Shown here: one piece after another, positions 36,790-46,424 of the stretch
How positions within the stretch are numbered: position 1 is the first letter of the stretch
Layout: every line of letters begins with the position of its first letter
Source: Actinopolymorpha sp. NPDC004070
Lineage (GTDB): Bacteria > Actinomycetota > Actinomycetes > Propionibacteriales > Actinopolymorphaceae
Direction of reading: 5' to 3'
Assembly: GCF_040610475.1 (NCBI RefSeq)
Contig: NZ_JBEXMJ010000009.1
Coordinates: 262,848 to 326,847 of the forward strand
Length of the DNA stretch: 64,000 bases
Program-made: the position numbers and the translations under genes
Notes under the pieces: generated by a model
Told to the model about the DNA's origin: nothing
The model's database searches: none
Seen by the model: the letters and a program-made list of their open reading frames with translations, nothing else

Positions 36790-36902
36790 GACGCACCGTC
36801 TACAACACCCTCACCAGCAGCTTTACCACCAAGATCACCCTCACCAGCCCCTTGGCGAGCACTGACAGACGGCGTTTCGCACCCCCGTCCCGCACCCCGA
36901 TC
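36790..36902 (+). repeat. Direct repeat R1, left copy
   Basis: About 110 bp from GCACCGTCTACAA to CCCGCACCCCGA, matching 49028-49145 in the same orientation with scattered mismatches and three small indels. Shared core: GGCGAGCACTGACAGACGGC. The rest of the 36511-37033 gap holds no supported gene. Best read as an ancient element end or attachment-site duplication. Confidence 0.75.
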
Positions 36903-37033
36903 AGGGCTTGACATCGGGGCGCGGGTGCGATGTAGAAGCCGGAGAGACGAGAGCCGGCAGCCTGGCATACCAATGCATGGTGCTCGTCGAGCAGGGTGCG
37001 GGTCTGGGCGACGCCCGCCATCGAGCCGTTCAC

Positions 37034-37981
37034 CTACTTCGAGCGATCGGGCACGTTCAATTGAACCTCCGTACCGCCATGGGGGCCCGGGCCGACGGCG
37101 AGATCGGCGGCGATCAGGAGGGCGCGTTCGCGCATGCCGGCAAGGCCGGTGCCGACAAGTGCGCTGCCGATGCCGCACCCATCGTCACGAATCCGCAACT
37201 CAATACCATCGGCGTGCCGGCCTAGCACGATGTCTGCATTCTTCGCCCGGGCATGACGCGCGACATTTGTGAGCCCTTCTTGGGCTACCCGATATATGAC
37301 CAGTTCGGTCTCGTGATCGAGCTGAGGGAGTTCAGTGTCGAGTTGGCAGTGCACAGTCACCCCACCGTCGGTGGAGAACTCGTCGGCGAGCGACCTGAGA
37401 GCCCTGACCAGGCCGAGGGTCTCCAGATCGCCAGGGCGGAGCCGGCGGGCGATCCTGCGGACCTCATCGTGACTGCCGCGGGTCATTTCCTGGATGTGCG
37501 CCATGTCCGTGTGCATGCACTGGGGCGCCTTGTTGGAGACACGTTCGAGTTGGAGGAGAACTGCGGTGAGGGTCTGTCCTACTTCGTCGTGAAGCTCCAG
37601 TGCGATGCGTCTCCGCTCGCCCTCCTGGGCCGAGAGGGCTTGTGCCGCGCTGTTTCTCCGCTCGGCTTCCAACCGGTCGAGCATGGTGTTGAAGTTTCTG
37701 ATCAGATCGGCCACGATGCCGTTCCCACTGATGGTCAGACGGGTGCCGGGGCGTGTCAGGTCGATCGTCATCATTAGACGGGTAAGGCGTCGCAGCGGAG
37801 CGAGGCCGAGCCGCAGCAGGGCGGCATTCGCGACGAGCATGGCAGCGAGGCCTGCGGCGAGGATCAACGCCTCGGTAAGTATCAACGGCGTGGAAACGGT
37901 CAAAGGCGTAAGCAGGAGTACAGTCGTCGCCGCGGCCAACACTGCGGCGTTGAGCAGGAAAATCCTCCAGAACAGCGACAC
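37034..37981 (-). CDS. Membrane sensor histidine kinase (NarL/UhpB type)
   Basis: 315-aa kinase: two N-terminal membrane helices (residues ~5-28 and ~33-58), a short HAMP-like linker (PLRRLTRLMMTIDL), the dimerisation helix with phospho-acceptor His131 in ALELHDEVGQTLTAVLLQLE, and a HATPase domain with YRVAQEGLTNVARHARAKNA and IRDDGCGIG, ending MRERALLIAADLAVGPGPHG. GTG at 37981 is chosen because GGAGGAGG lies 6 nt upstream and it places the first helix at the start; the longer frame is not coding-like. No response regulator is adjacent. Signal unknown: there is almost no extracellular loop, so it may sense within the membrane. Confidence 0.85.
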   Translation of the reverse strand: MSLFWRIFLLNAAVLAAATTVLLLTPLTVSTPLILTEALILAAGLAAMLVANAALLRLGLAPLRRLTRLMMTIDLTRPGTRLTISGNGIVADLIRNFNTMLDRLEAERRNSAAQALSAQEGERRRIALELHDEVGQTLTAVLLQLERVSNKAPQCMHTDMAHIQEMTRGSHDEVRRIARRLRPGDLETLGLVRALRSLADEFSTDGGVTVHCQLDTELPQLDHETELVIYRVAQEGLTNVARHARAKNADIVLGRHADGIELRIRDDGCGIGSALVGTGLAGMRERALLIAADLAVGPGPHGGTEVQLNVPDRSK

Positions 37982-38538
37982 GTGCCGGCCTCCTCCGACT
38001 GCTGGACTCTCCGGCCCTCCTGACGCCGGTACTCCTTCCGTTCTCCAGGTCCAGGCGGCCTGCTTCAGCGCGCTCAGCGCCCTGCGCGGCGCTTTCACGG
38101 GTTGTCGCACCGTACGCTGACCACCACGTCCCTGCTGACCATCTCGGCCCTCCGGTGCTTCGTCGATGACAACGCTAGACACGAGAGCCTGTCCAACCCG
38201 GTGCTGGACTACCCCCGTGAAGTGGTGCGACAAGCCCCCGGACAACAGGCCATGGGCTCAACAACGGGGCCGCCGTTCACGCTAGTCCGCGCGTCGGCTT
38301 AGGGGGATCTGGCGCGGAACATCCAGCTAGGCCCGCAGCCGCACAGGGGACAGGCCTGCTCGGATAGGCGGCGTGCACCCCCCGCGAAGATCACGGGCCC
38401 TGAGGAATGGCCGGGTGCGAATTGGATTTTCAGAGCGAGTTTGGCACGCAGGTGTCGAAGCGAGCGGTCCGGGCCACCGGCCCGGTCGGCCACGAGGTCT
38501 GCGGTGAAGACATGCGCCAACAGCGCTGGGTGGCATGG
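37982..38538. other. Gap between kinase and PRPP synthetase genes
   Basis: 557 bp holding the kinase promoter and the 3' side of the PRPP synthetase gene. Open frames here are weak and no family was recognised. Confidence 0.4.
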
Positions 38539-39474
38539 TCACGTGTGGACGAGCAACTCGTCGAGCGGTTCCCCACGGTGCAGCCGCCCAATGGCGTCGG
38601 CGAGCAGCGGCGCGATGGAGTGCACCTCAAGGATGGGCATCGTGTTCTGTTGCTGGCCAGTGCTGTTTGTGACGACGACACGCTGTATCGGAAGTGCGCT
38701 GAGTCGGTCTGTTGCGGGTCCGATCAACAGGCCGTGGGTGGCGGCGACCGCCACATCTGGTGCCGAGCCGTGGTCCAGCAGAATCTCTACCGCGGCACTG
38801 ACGGTTCCTCCTGTGCTGATCATGTCGTCGACCACGACGGCGGGAGCGCCGGCGACCGCGCCGACCAACTCCTCGGCACGCACGCGTGCTCCGCTTTCTC
38901 TGCTCTTGCGTACAAGTGCCACTCGGGTATGGAGCAGCGAGGCGTAGTGTTCGGCGAGTTTCGCCGCGCCGAGGTCGGGTGCGACGATGATGGCGTCGCT
39001 TGGCACAGACGTCGAGAGTGCCTGTGCCAGGAGTGGTACTGCGGTCAGCATTTCCACCGGCATGGGGCACATCGCTTCCAGCGCCAGGGTGTGTGGATCG
39101 ACACCGACCAGTCGATGGACTTGGGTCGACGCGATCGCATCTGCAAGAACGCGGGCCCCGACAGGCTGACCAGCTCGGCTCCGGCGGTCCTGCCGGGCGT
39201 AGCCGAAGTACGGCACAACCGCTGTCACCCGGGCGGCACCGGCTCGGCGGCACGCGTCAAGGAGGAGAAGTAGTTCGACCACATGCTCGGCGACCGGCGG
39301 GCCGGTGGGCTGGACCACATAGACGTCAGCGCCGGCTATGCCAGCCACCGCGGGTCGTAACTCTCCATCGGGAAACCGGTCCACGACGCATGCGCCCGCC
39401 TCGATTCCCAACGCAGTCGTGATGCCATCCGCGAGCCGTTGACCAGCTGTCCCCGCCACGATCTGCAGTGTCAT
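38539..39474 (-). CDS. prs: Ribose-phosphate pyrophosphokinase
   Basis: 311-aa PRPP synthetase-like enzyme that makes phosphoribosyl pyrophosphate from ribose 5-phosphate and ATP. Motifs: VVDRFPDGELRPAVAGIAGA, VVPYFGYARQDRR (ATP loop), HRLVGVDPHTLALEAM, and the PRPP loop VVVDDMISTGGTV, where Ser replaces the usual Asp of DDMIDT. ATG at 39474 follows AGCAGGATGCGCG. Placed near nicotinate phosphoribosyltransferase, a PRPP user, and a universal stress protein, it looks like a second, stress-associated copy rather than the housekeeping gene, which normally neighbours glmU. Confidence 0.9.
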   Translation of the reverse strand: MTLQIVAGTAGQRLADGITTALGIEAGACVVDRFPDGELRPAVAGIAGADVYVVQPTGPPVAEHVVELLLLLDACRRAGAARVTAVVPYFGYARQDRRSRAGQPVGARVLADAIASTQVHRLVGVDPHTLALEAMCPMPVEMLTAVPLLAQALSTSVPSDAIIVAPDLGAAKLAEHYASLLHTRVALVRKSRESGARVRAEELVGAVAGAPAVVVDDMISTGGTVSAAVEILLDHGSAPDVAVAATHGLLIGPATDRLSALPIQRVVVTNSTGQQQNTMPILEVHSIAPLLADAIGRLHRGEPLDELLVHT

Positions 39475-39618
39475 CGCGCATCCTGCTCGGTATTGATTGC
39501 CCGTCACGAACCTGCACGGTTCGCTGCCCTGGTAGCCCGCCACCCATATGCGCCGGCCGTGCGAGTTCCTGCATGCCGACTGCCCCCTCCAGCGCCTGGC
39601 TTCTCCAGGTTGTTTGTG

Positions 39619-40497
39619 TTACACGCGTCGGCGGGACGTCGGCGGGACTGACATGAGCGGGCAGTGCGCGTGGTGCAGCAGCGCCTGACTGACCGATCCA
39701 ATAAGCATGCCGGTGAACCCGCCGAGGCCTCGCGCGCCGACCACTATGAGGCCTGCCCGGTTGGAGAGGCGGACAAGGACCCCGGCCGGGTGTCCAGCCA
39801 TGACCTGGTCCTCGATCTGGAGTTCGGGAAACTTGTGGCGCCAGCCGCGCAGAGCATCGGTGAGCAGTGCGTTTCCGTCCGAGGTGTCACTCGCCGCCGG
39901 CTGCGTGCCCCGGCCCCGGTAATGGTGGACGACATGCACAGCAAGCAGCCGCCCGTGTCGAAGCATGGTCTCTTGGATGCCGACCTGTAGGGCTGCGTCT
40001 GCCAGTGGCGAGCCGTCGACTCCGACGATAACGAGACGGTCGTCGCGTTCTGGATCAACGAGGCTGCGCACGACGGCGACTGGCGCATGTGCTCGGGCGA
40101 CGAGGGCGAGCGTGGTGGAGCCGGCCACCATGTCGGCAACTGCGCTCCGGCCGGCGGCGCCCACAACGACGTACAACGCATCGTGGCTTTCACCGACCAA
40201 GAGCGGTAGCGGAAGCTCGCGTACCACAGCAGTACTCACGTCGACATCAGGCGCGGCCGCGTGGGCGGTCGCCGCCGCCTCCCGGACAAGCTGATCCGCG
40301 TGTATGCGCAACCTGTCTTCGGTCCCCGTCCCCCACAGTCCGGTCGGCACTCGCAGGACAGACTCGGCGAACCCGTAGACGATCCGCAGCGGTACGTCGT
40401 GCAGGGCGGCTTCGCTAGCCGCCCATGCCGTGGCGTTGAGCGCGCTCTCAGACCCATTGACGCCCACGACGATCGACCGAGCGTCACGTGTCGCCAT
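39619..40497 (-). CDS. Universal stress protein, two Usp domains
   Basis: 292-aa tandem Usp protein. Domain 1 opens with SIVVGVNGSESALNATAWAA and contains GRSAVADMVAGSTTLALVAR; domain 2 opens with LVIVGVDGSPLADAALQ and contains VVGARGLGGFTGMLIGSVSQ, an ATP-binding G-x2-G-x9-GS pattern. In actinobacteria such tandem proteins are frequent members of hypoxia/dormancy regulons. It is 144 bp upstream of and co-directional with the PRPP synthetase gene. Start ATG at 40497 is the first in frame. Confidence 0.92.
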   Translation of the reverse strand: MATRDARSIVVGVNGSESALNATAWAASEAALHDVPLRIVYGFAESVLRVPTGLWGTGTEDRLRIHADQLVREAAATAHAAAPDVDVSTAVVRELPLPLLVGESHDALYVVVGAAGRSAVADMVAGSTTLALVARAHAPVAVVRSLVDPERDDRLVIVGVDGSPLADAALQVGIQETMLRHGRLLAVHVVHHYRGRGTQPAASDTSDGNALLTDALRGWRHKFPELQIEDQVMAGHPAGVLVRLSNRAGLIVVGARGLGGFTGMLIGSVSQALLHHAHCPLMSVPPTSRRRV

Positions 40498-40723
40498 CCG
40501 ATCGCTGCCTTTCGCCAGATACTCACCATGGACGCGAACCGGTGTCCCTCAAGGCCCAGTTCTCACGATCCCGCAGGCTGGCGGGAGGACAGACTGGCAA
40601 CGGTCCTCCGCCAGTCCCAGCGAAGGTCCCAGCCGCGAGGCGAGGGCGGCATTCGTCGCATCTGACCAGAATGCGATCGAGCATCCCGACGCCTGGTGGC
40701 TCGACAGTCGGCCCTTCATCACG

Positions 40724-41008
40724 CTAGGCGTCGAGCATCTTCCTGGCGATGTCGGTGGTGTCCTCGGCGAGTTTTGTGGTCTCGACATCCAGGGTCGCGT
40801 GTGATCCGGCGCCGGCGCGGAGAAGGTCGGCACCTTCGGCGACCGCATGCACGACATCGCGTTCGGACAGGATGCCGACGAGGCTGTTACCGTCGACCAC
40901 AGCAAGCGCACCGACGTGCCGGCTGGTCATCTTGCTCGCCGCCTCCGACGGCGAGTCGGTTGCCTCACGGGCGAACGCTTCGGGCCGATAGACCTCTTCG
41001 ACGCGCAT
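40724..41008 (-). CDS. CBS-domain protein, truncated after the first CBS motif
   Basis: 94-aa protein with one complete CBS motif (SEAASKMTSRHVGALAVVDG, LVGILSERDVVHAVAEG) and the beginning of a second (TTDIARKMLDA) that stops where the conserved GVRHLPV part should follow. Family members of ~140 aa bind adenine nucleotides with a CBS pair; this one cannot form a normal pair within one chain. ATG at 41008 has GGAAGGGATCC upstream. The stop is in clean sequence, so a nonsense or frameshift mutation is likely. It lies in the Usp/PRPP/NAPRTase cluster. Confidence 0.75.
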   Translation of the reverse strand: MRVEEVYRPEAFAREATDSPSEAASKMTSRHVGALAVVDGNSLVGILSERDVVHAVAEGADLLRAGAGSHATLDVETTKLAEDTTDIARKMLDA

Positions 41009-41210
41009 CAGTGGATCCCTTCCATATAGAGCAATTGATCTTCTGTCTCGCTCCGGTTGACGCCGTTCCAGCAGGGCCGAACGTCATCAGGGCGCCCCGA
41101 CGGATCGGTTCACTGGACCACCGTCGCAAGGGGACCGTCGAAGGAGATCCCGCTGTGGGGACGCACCGAACGCACGCTGGCGAGAACGTGAGGGGCGGAG
41201 GGAACGAACG

Positions 41211-42545
41211 ATGGTGGCGGGACTCGTAACGGATCTCTACGAGTTGAAGATGGCCGCGAGCTACCTTCGGCGTGGCATGTCCGGACCGGCCGCCTTCAGC
41301 CTCTTCGTCCGTGCCCTGCCACCCGACCGCGGCTTCCTCGTCGCCGCCGGTCTGGAGGACTGCCTGACCGCTCTGGAATCCTTCGCTTTCGAGGCGGAGG
41401 ACCTCGACTGGCTGCGCGACGCCGGCTTCGACGACGCGACCGTTCAGGCGTTCGCCGGGCTGCGCTTCACCGGGGACGTCCGCGCTGTCCCCGAGGGCCG
41501 CGTGGTTCTCGCCGACGAACCCCTCCTGGAGGTCACAGCGCCAGCGGCGGAGGCGCAACTCGTCGAGACCGTGCTGCTCAACCACATCACCTACCAGACA
41601 GCGATCGCCACCAAGGCGGCCAGATGTCGTCTCGCGGCGGGCGACATGGAGCTTGTCGACTTCGCGTTCCGGCGTACTCACGGGATCGAGGCCGGCATGG
41701 CCGTCGCCCGCCTGTCGTCAATCGCGGGTTTCGCCGCCACCAGCAACGTCGAGGCGGCGCGGCGCTACGGGCTGCCGGCGGCCGGCACGATGGCTCACTC
41801 CTACGTCGAGGCGTTCCCACGTGAGATAGACGCGTTCCGGGCGTTCGCCGAGGACCTGCCCGGGCCGGTCACGTTCCTGGTCGACACGTACGACACGCTC
41901 GCCGGGGTGCGCACCGCGGTGCGGGTGATCAAGGACATGACCCTCGACAGGCCGCTCGCCGTACGGCTGGACAGCGGTGACCTCGTGGCGCTCGCCCGCG
42001 AGGCACGGCAGATTCTCGACGAGGCGGGTCTGCGCAAGGTCCGCATCTTCGTCAGCGGAGGGCTGGACGAGTACGACCTGGAACGGTTCGTCCTGGAACG
42101 AGCACCGATAGACGCCGCCGGTGTCGGCACCCGCATGGGCGTGTCCGCCGACGCGCCCTCTCTGGACAGCGCGTGCAAGCTGGTCGCGTTCGGCGGCCGC
42201 CCCGTCTGCAAGCTCTCGCCCGGCAAGGCCACCCTCCCCGGAGCGAAGCAGGTGTGGCGACACTTCCCGATCGAGCAGGACGTCCTAGCCCTTCGCGAGG
42301 AGGCCGGACCCGACGGCTTCGAACCCGTGCTCGTCGAGGTCATGCGGAACGGTCGACGTCTCGGGAGCGAGGGCACCATCGACGCGGCGCGTGAACGTTG
42401 TGTGCGAGACGTGACCGCGCTGCCGCCCGACGTCCGCCGCATCCGTGGGCCGTCGTCACCCCGGATGCGCGTCTCCGAAGGGCTCGCCGCATTGGCGACG
42501 CGGACCGCGCGGTCCGCCGCCAGGACGCAGGACCTCACATGGTGA
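41211..42545 (+). CDS. pncB: Nicotinate phosphoribosyltransferase
   Basis: 444-aa NAD-salvage enzyme joining nicotinate and PRPP to nicotinate mononucleotide. Signatures: LVTDLYELKMAASYLRRG, the catalytic region VDFAFRRTHGIEAGMAVARL, TMAHSYVEAFPREIDAF, and LAVRLDSGDLVALAREA. ATG at 41211 follows GGAGGGAACG. Actinobacterial dormancy clusters often pair this gene with Usp and CBS proteins, as seen here. The divergent CBS gene is 202 bp away, so the two may share a regulatory region. Confidence 0.93.
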   Translation: MVAGLVTDLYELKMAASYLRRGMSGPAAFSLFVRALPPDRGFLVAAGLEDCLTALESFAFEAEDLDWLRDAGFDDATVQAFAGLRFTGDVRAVPEGRVVLADEPLLEVTAPAAEAQLVETVLLNHITYQTAIATKAARCRLAAGDMELVDFAFRRTHGIEAGMAVARLSSIAGFAATSNVEAARRYGLPAAGTMAHSYVEAFPREIDAFRAFAEDLPGPVTFLVDTYDTLAGVRTAVRVIKDMTLDRPLAVRLDSGDLVALAREARQILDEAGLRKVRIFVSGGLDEYDLERFVLERAPIDAAGVGTRMGVSADAPSLDSACKLVAFGGRPVCKLSPGKATLPGAKQVWRHFPIEQDVLALREEAGPDGFEPVLVEVMRNGRRLGSEGTIDAARERCVRDVTALPPDVRRIRGPSSPRMRVSEGLAALATRTARSAARTQDLTW

Positions 42546-42648
42546 GCGCGGCGACCTGCGCGCCCGGCTGACCGACCTGTCAGGTCAGTCACCCGGCCGG
42601 CGTGGCGGTGGAACGGGACAGTGACGGGACAGTACGGAGGCCGGGCAG

Positions 42649-43284
42649 ATGGCGCGGTGGTCGTCGGAGCACCTCGTGGCGGCTGCGCGCCGTACGGGTG
42701 TCAGCGATCCCGCACTGCTGGAGGCGCTGCGGGTGGTTCACCGGTCGGCGTTCGTTCCGCCGGAGTACGCCGACGCGGCGAACGAGGATCGTCCGGTCCC
42801 GATCCCGCACGGGCAGGTGACTACACAGCCTTCCCTGTCGGCCGGCATGATCGAGGCGCTCCGCCTGACCGGCACGGAGCGGGTGCTCGAGATCGGGACC
42901 GGCTACGGCTACCAGACGGCGCTGTTGTCCCGGCTGGCGTACTTGGTGACGAGTGTGGAGCGCTGGCCGGACCTCGCCGCACGAGCACGCGAGAACCTCG
43001 CGGCCGAGGACGTCACGAACGTCGAGGTCGTGGTGGGCGACGGTACCGAGGGTGCGGCGGACTCCGCGCCGTACGAGGCGGTACTGGTCTCCGCCGCGTA
43101 CCCCGAGGTTCCTCCGCCGCTGGTCGAGCAGATGCGGCCCGGTGGGCGGCTCGTCCAGCCGATCGGGCCCGGCGGCGCGGAGGAGGTGACGGTCTTCCGG
43201 CGTACACCTGAAGGCCTGGACGCGGGAAGGCCAGTAATTCCGGCCCGCTTCGTCCGCCTGCGCGGCCACTTCGGTTACAGGTGA
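42649..43284 (+). CDS. pcm: Protein-L-isoaspartate O-methyltransferase-like enzyme
   Basis: 211-aa SAM-dependent methyltransferase that starts repair of isoaspartyl damage in proteins. Motifs: HRSAFVPPEYADAANEDRPV, IPHGQVTTQPSLSAGMIEAL, and SAM motif VLEIGTGYGYQTALLSRLAY. ATG at 42649 has ACGGAGGCC upstream. Co-directional with and 103 nt after pncB, it fits a maintenance role in slow-growing or stressed cells. Confidence 0.9.
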   Translation: MARWSSEHLVAAARRTGVSDPALLEALRVVHRSAFVPPEYADAANEDRPVPIPHGQVTTQPSLSAGMIEALRLTGTERVLEIGTGYGYQTALLSRLAYLVTSVERWPDLAARARENLAAEDVTNVEVVVGDGTEGAADSAPYEAVLVSAAYPEVPPPLVEQMRPGGRLVQPIGPGGAEEVTVFRRTPEGLDAGRPVIPARFVRLRGHFGYR

Positions 43285-43388
43285 GTGGTGTCGTCGTCGG
43301 CGCGTCGCTCCTGGCCGCACCAGCCGGCGTTTCGTCGGGGTGACAATGGACGGCGGAGATTCCACCTGTGAGCGGCTAGCGTGGTGAC

Positions 43389-43532
43389 ATGAGCGCATCG
43401 GGTGTGCTGCGGGAGGCCTTCGTTCGAGATGCCCTGGCATACGTCGAATTGGCAGAAGCGGTATCCGTAGGAGATAGCTCAATTCACTGTCCAACATGCC
43501 ATCCTCAGCTGCGCTGCTTGATCCGGTGGTAG
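43389..43532 (+). CDS. Possible 47-aa ORF
   Basis: ATG at 43389 begins MSASGVLREAFVRDALAYVE and ends with a Cys-rich tail, SSIHCPTCHPQLRC. Its last 28 nt overlap the stop region of the convergent gene at 43505. The first half looks coding, the tail may be run-on into antisense sequence, so this could be the stub of a gene cut at about 43490. No family recognised. Confidence 0.25.
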   Translation: MSASGVLREAFVRDALAYVELAEAVSVGDSSIHCPTCHPQLRCLIRW

Positions 43533-44805
43533 GGGCGAACGACGTCGTTCCACAGGGAGCGCAGGTAGATGAATCCGAAGTCGGGGTCGTCGCTGCACAG
43601 GATGCCGGAGAACCGGGCGTGGGAGTAGTTGCGGTACCCGTGGTCGAGCTTGTACCAGAGATCTGTCACACCGACGCGCATCAGGCTGACGATGTGGTCG
43701 GCAGTCGGGCCGGACTTCCACATGCCGTTGGCGATCAGGACGGCCTGGGTGATCAGGTTCGGCTTGTAGCCGCCGTAGGCGTAGTCGGCCGAGCTGCGTT
43801 GCCCTTCGGCGTCGACGGAGGTGAACTCCAGCAGCATGCCGGGGCGGCCGAGGTTGGGGAGTCCTTCGCAGCCGCTGTCGATCACGCCCGCGTGTGTGCC
43901 GTCGGGCATCAGGATGCCGGTCCCGTTCAGGCCGCACTCGACGGTGCCGCCGTAGGTGTTCTCGCTCAGCTGCGCCTCAAGGTCCATCACCCGGTCCAGG
44001 GTGATCCCGTGCAACGACCAGCTGTGGACCGCGGACTCGATCTGCGCACCGGTGGGCGCGGCGGATTCCGGATGCGCCGCCTTCCAGGTGAACGTGCCGT
44101 ACGCGTTGGTCAGCCCGTCGGCGGCGAGCCGGGCGACGAAGGCGTCGTGATCGTAGGTGCGCAGGATCTCCTTCGCCCGGTCGACCCCGAAGTACGCCGT
44201 CGCGACCAGGACCGAGCCGCCCATCCCCTCGCGGTAGTTGGGGTTCCAGTCCCGGTTCACGTTACGGTCCCCGTCCAGCGTGTACTGCTGGCCGCCGGAC
44301 AGGACGAACGGGTTGTGGTCACTGGTGGTGAAAGCGGAGGCCACCAGGGACGCCTCCATCAGCGTGTCGACCCGGGTCCGTTCGGCGGGCCGTAGTCGAT
44401 GCCAGACCGGCGGCACCAGCTTGGCCGTCGCGAACATACCCGTCACCTGGAGCTCGTGCTGGGCTGGATAGCCCCCGTTCGCGGCGATGTCGTTCCCGCC
44501 GGTGAGGGTGTAGCGGGCCTGTTGCAGCAGCCGCGCGTCGGCGGAGTGGTCGCCCGCGAGTGCGGCGAACGCCAACGTGATCGCTGCGCCCCCGGAGTTG
44601 CCCGCATTGGTGTAAGCCCCTCCAGGCAGGTCACGGGCATAACGCACGAACGGGGCTTGGCGGGCCGTGGCGACCACGTCGGCGGCCGGTCTGCCCAGGC
44701 GATGCTCGCGTCGGCCAGGGCATCGCGATCGACCGACGGCAACTGAGCCCACGCATTGCTTGATGGGGGACGGCGACGACGTATGCGGGTGGCCTTTGTG
44801 CTCAT
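43505..44805 (-). pseudogene. Unrecognised enzyme-like gene, frameshifted near 44690
   Basis: ATG at 44805 overlaps the stop of the MFS gene (ATGA), and this frame reads VDRDALADASIAWADRPP. One base later the sense moves to the frame that stays open to 43505: RPAADVVATARQAPFVRYAR, GGQQYTLDGDRNVNRDWNPN, YGGTVECGLNGTGILMPDGT, GFIYLRSLWNDVVRPYHR. Restored length is about 433 aa. No signal peptide is visible and I do not recognise the family; the Asn/Tyr/Trp-rich helical character recalls toroid-fold carbohydrate enzymes, which is only an impression. Coupling to an exporter suggests joint work on one compound. The break could be a real mutation or an assembly indel in GC-rich sequence. Confidence 0.6.
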
Positions 44806-46424
44806 GGGTCCGCACCCGTGTGTGTGCCCGGCTGGTGGGTGGGAATGCCGCGGTTGACGAACGTGGCCGCGAGCACGATCAGAGCCAGGACTGCCAGTGC
44901 GGCGCGGAGACCGACAAGGCGGGCTTCGGTGTTCTCGTCGACGATGGCGTCTGCAGTCGGCCCAGGCACACCTGCGGCGCCGAGGGCCCGCTTAAGATCC
45001 GAGTCGGGAATGAATGGCACTCCGCTCGTCAGTTCGATCGCTGCTTTCGAGGACAGCTCCCTGGGGATCGCGGGATTGTCCTGGATCCCGGTGATGAACG
45101 ACGTGGTGAGCGCGGCGATCAACACTGTGCCGGCGAGCGCCGTTCCGATGGATGCGCCCAGGTTGGTGACGGTGTTCTGCAGGCCGCCAACCTCCGGCGC
45201 CAGGGCGTCGGGTACCGCCGACACCGTGACACTGCCAAGTTGCGAGGCGAGTCCACCCACACCGAGCCCGGCCAGGAGCATGGGCCACGTGACGACCTCC
45301 GGTCCGACCCCGAGGTCGAGTGCGGCGACCAGCATGAGAATTCCGAGGAACAGCGAGAAGAAGCCGAGCCGGACGACGCGGCGAGGTGACGCGTTCGGAA
45401 AGAATTTCGGCACGCCAACCGCTCCGAGCAGGAGGGTTACGGACAGCGGGAGGAGGCGCAGGCCGGTTTCTATCGCGGACAGTCCGAGTGCGACCGACAG
45501 GAAGAGCGGTACGGTGAAGAACAGTCCTGCCTGAAGCAGGTACTGGAAGAAGAACGAGGCAAGGCCGCCGCGAAGGTTCCGGTAGCGCAGAATTGCGGGG
45601 TCGATCAGCACTGCCCTACCCCGGTCACGCCTGTGTCGCTCCCAGGCCAGGAAGCCTGCGAGTACCCCGCATCCAGTGAAGATAAGCCAGATTGCCGGCG
45701 ACAGCCCAAGCCACTGCGGCGCGCCGGGCTTGGCGATGACGAACCCCCACGTCCCCGAGCGCAGGACGCCGTACACGACCAGGCCAAGGCCCAGAGCCGA
45801 CAGCAGGGTGCCGGCGAGGTCGAGCCCGCCGTCGCGCTCGGGCGGCGTGTCGGACATTCTCCTGGCCGACGCCAGGATGACCAGTACGAGCAGCACCTCG
45901 CCCGCGAAGACCCATCGCCAGGACGCATAGGTGGTGAAGAGCCCGCCGATGAGCGGGCCGGCGGCGACGGCGATCGCGCCCGCGGCGGCCACCAGACCGT
46001 AGGCGCGCGGCCGCTCGGGCCGGCCGAAGTTCGATGCCACGAGTGCGACAACCGCCGGCATGATGAGCGCCGCACCAACGCCTTCAAGGCAAGACCACCC
46101 CAGGATGAGAACCGGCAGGTTCGGAGCGAGCGATGTCGTGAACGATCCACAGCCGTAGATCACACAGCCGATCGCGAACGCACGCTTCCTGCCCAGGATC
46201 CGCCCGACCTTGCCACCTGTGATCATCAATGACGCCATCACCAAGGCGTACATCGTGAGCGCGGTCTGGACCCCGGTGACCGTCGTCCCGATGTCCTTCG
46301 CCACCGTAGCGATCGACACGTTCATCACCGACGTGTCCAACGTCATCAGGAACTGCGCCGACGCCAGGGTCAGCAGGATCGCTCCCGCGCTCGAGGCGGA
46401 GCGCCCGGACGAGGAAGTCAGCAC
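44802..46424 (-). CDS. MFS drug/metabolite exporter, 14-helix DHA2 type
   Basis: 540-aa proton-driven exporter of the EmrB/QacA group. Motifs: FLMTLDTSVMNVSIATVAKD (motif D1), GRILGRKRAFAIG (motif A), GAALIMPAVVALVASNFGRP, and AVAAGPLIGGLFTTYASWRW (antiporter motif C region). About 14 hydrophobic helices are apparent. A ~55-residue extracellular loop lies before the last helix (ITGIQDNPAIPRELSS). GTG at 46424 follows GCAGGGTGCC. The stop overlaps the next gene. No TetR regulator is adjacent; the divergent gene encodes a membrane protein. Substrate unknown. Confidence 0.92.
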   Translation of the reverse strand: MLTSSSGRSASSAGAILLTLASAQFLMTLDTSVMNVSIATVAKDIGTTVTGVQTALTMYALVMASLMITGGKVGRILGRKRAFAIGCVIYGCGSFTTSLAPNLPVLILGWSCLEGVGAALIMPAVVALVASNFGRPERPRAYGLVAAAGAIAVAAGPLIGGLFTTYASWRWVFAGEVLLVLVILASARRMSDTPPERDGGLDLAGTLLSALGLGLVVYGVLRSGTWGFVIAKPGAPQWLGLSPAIWLIFTGCGVLAGFLAWERHRRDRGRAVLIDPAILRYRNLRGGLASFFFQYLLQAGLFFTVPLFLSVALGLSAIETGLRLLPLSVTLLLGAVGVPKFFPNASPRRVVRLGFFSLFLGILMLVAALDLGVGPEVVTWPMLLAGLGVGGLASQLGSVTVSAVPDALAPEVGGLQNTVTNLGASIGTALAGTVLIAALTTSFITGIQDNPAIPRELSSKAAIELTSGVPFIPDSDLKRALGAAGVPGPTADAIVDENTEARLVGLRAALAVLALIVLAATFVNRGIPTHQPGTHTGADP

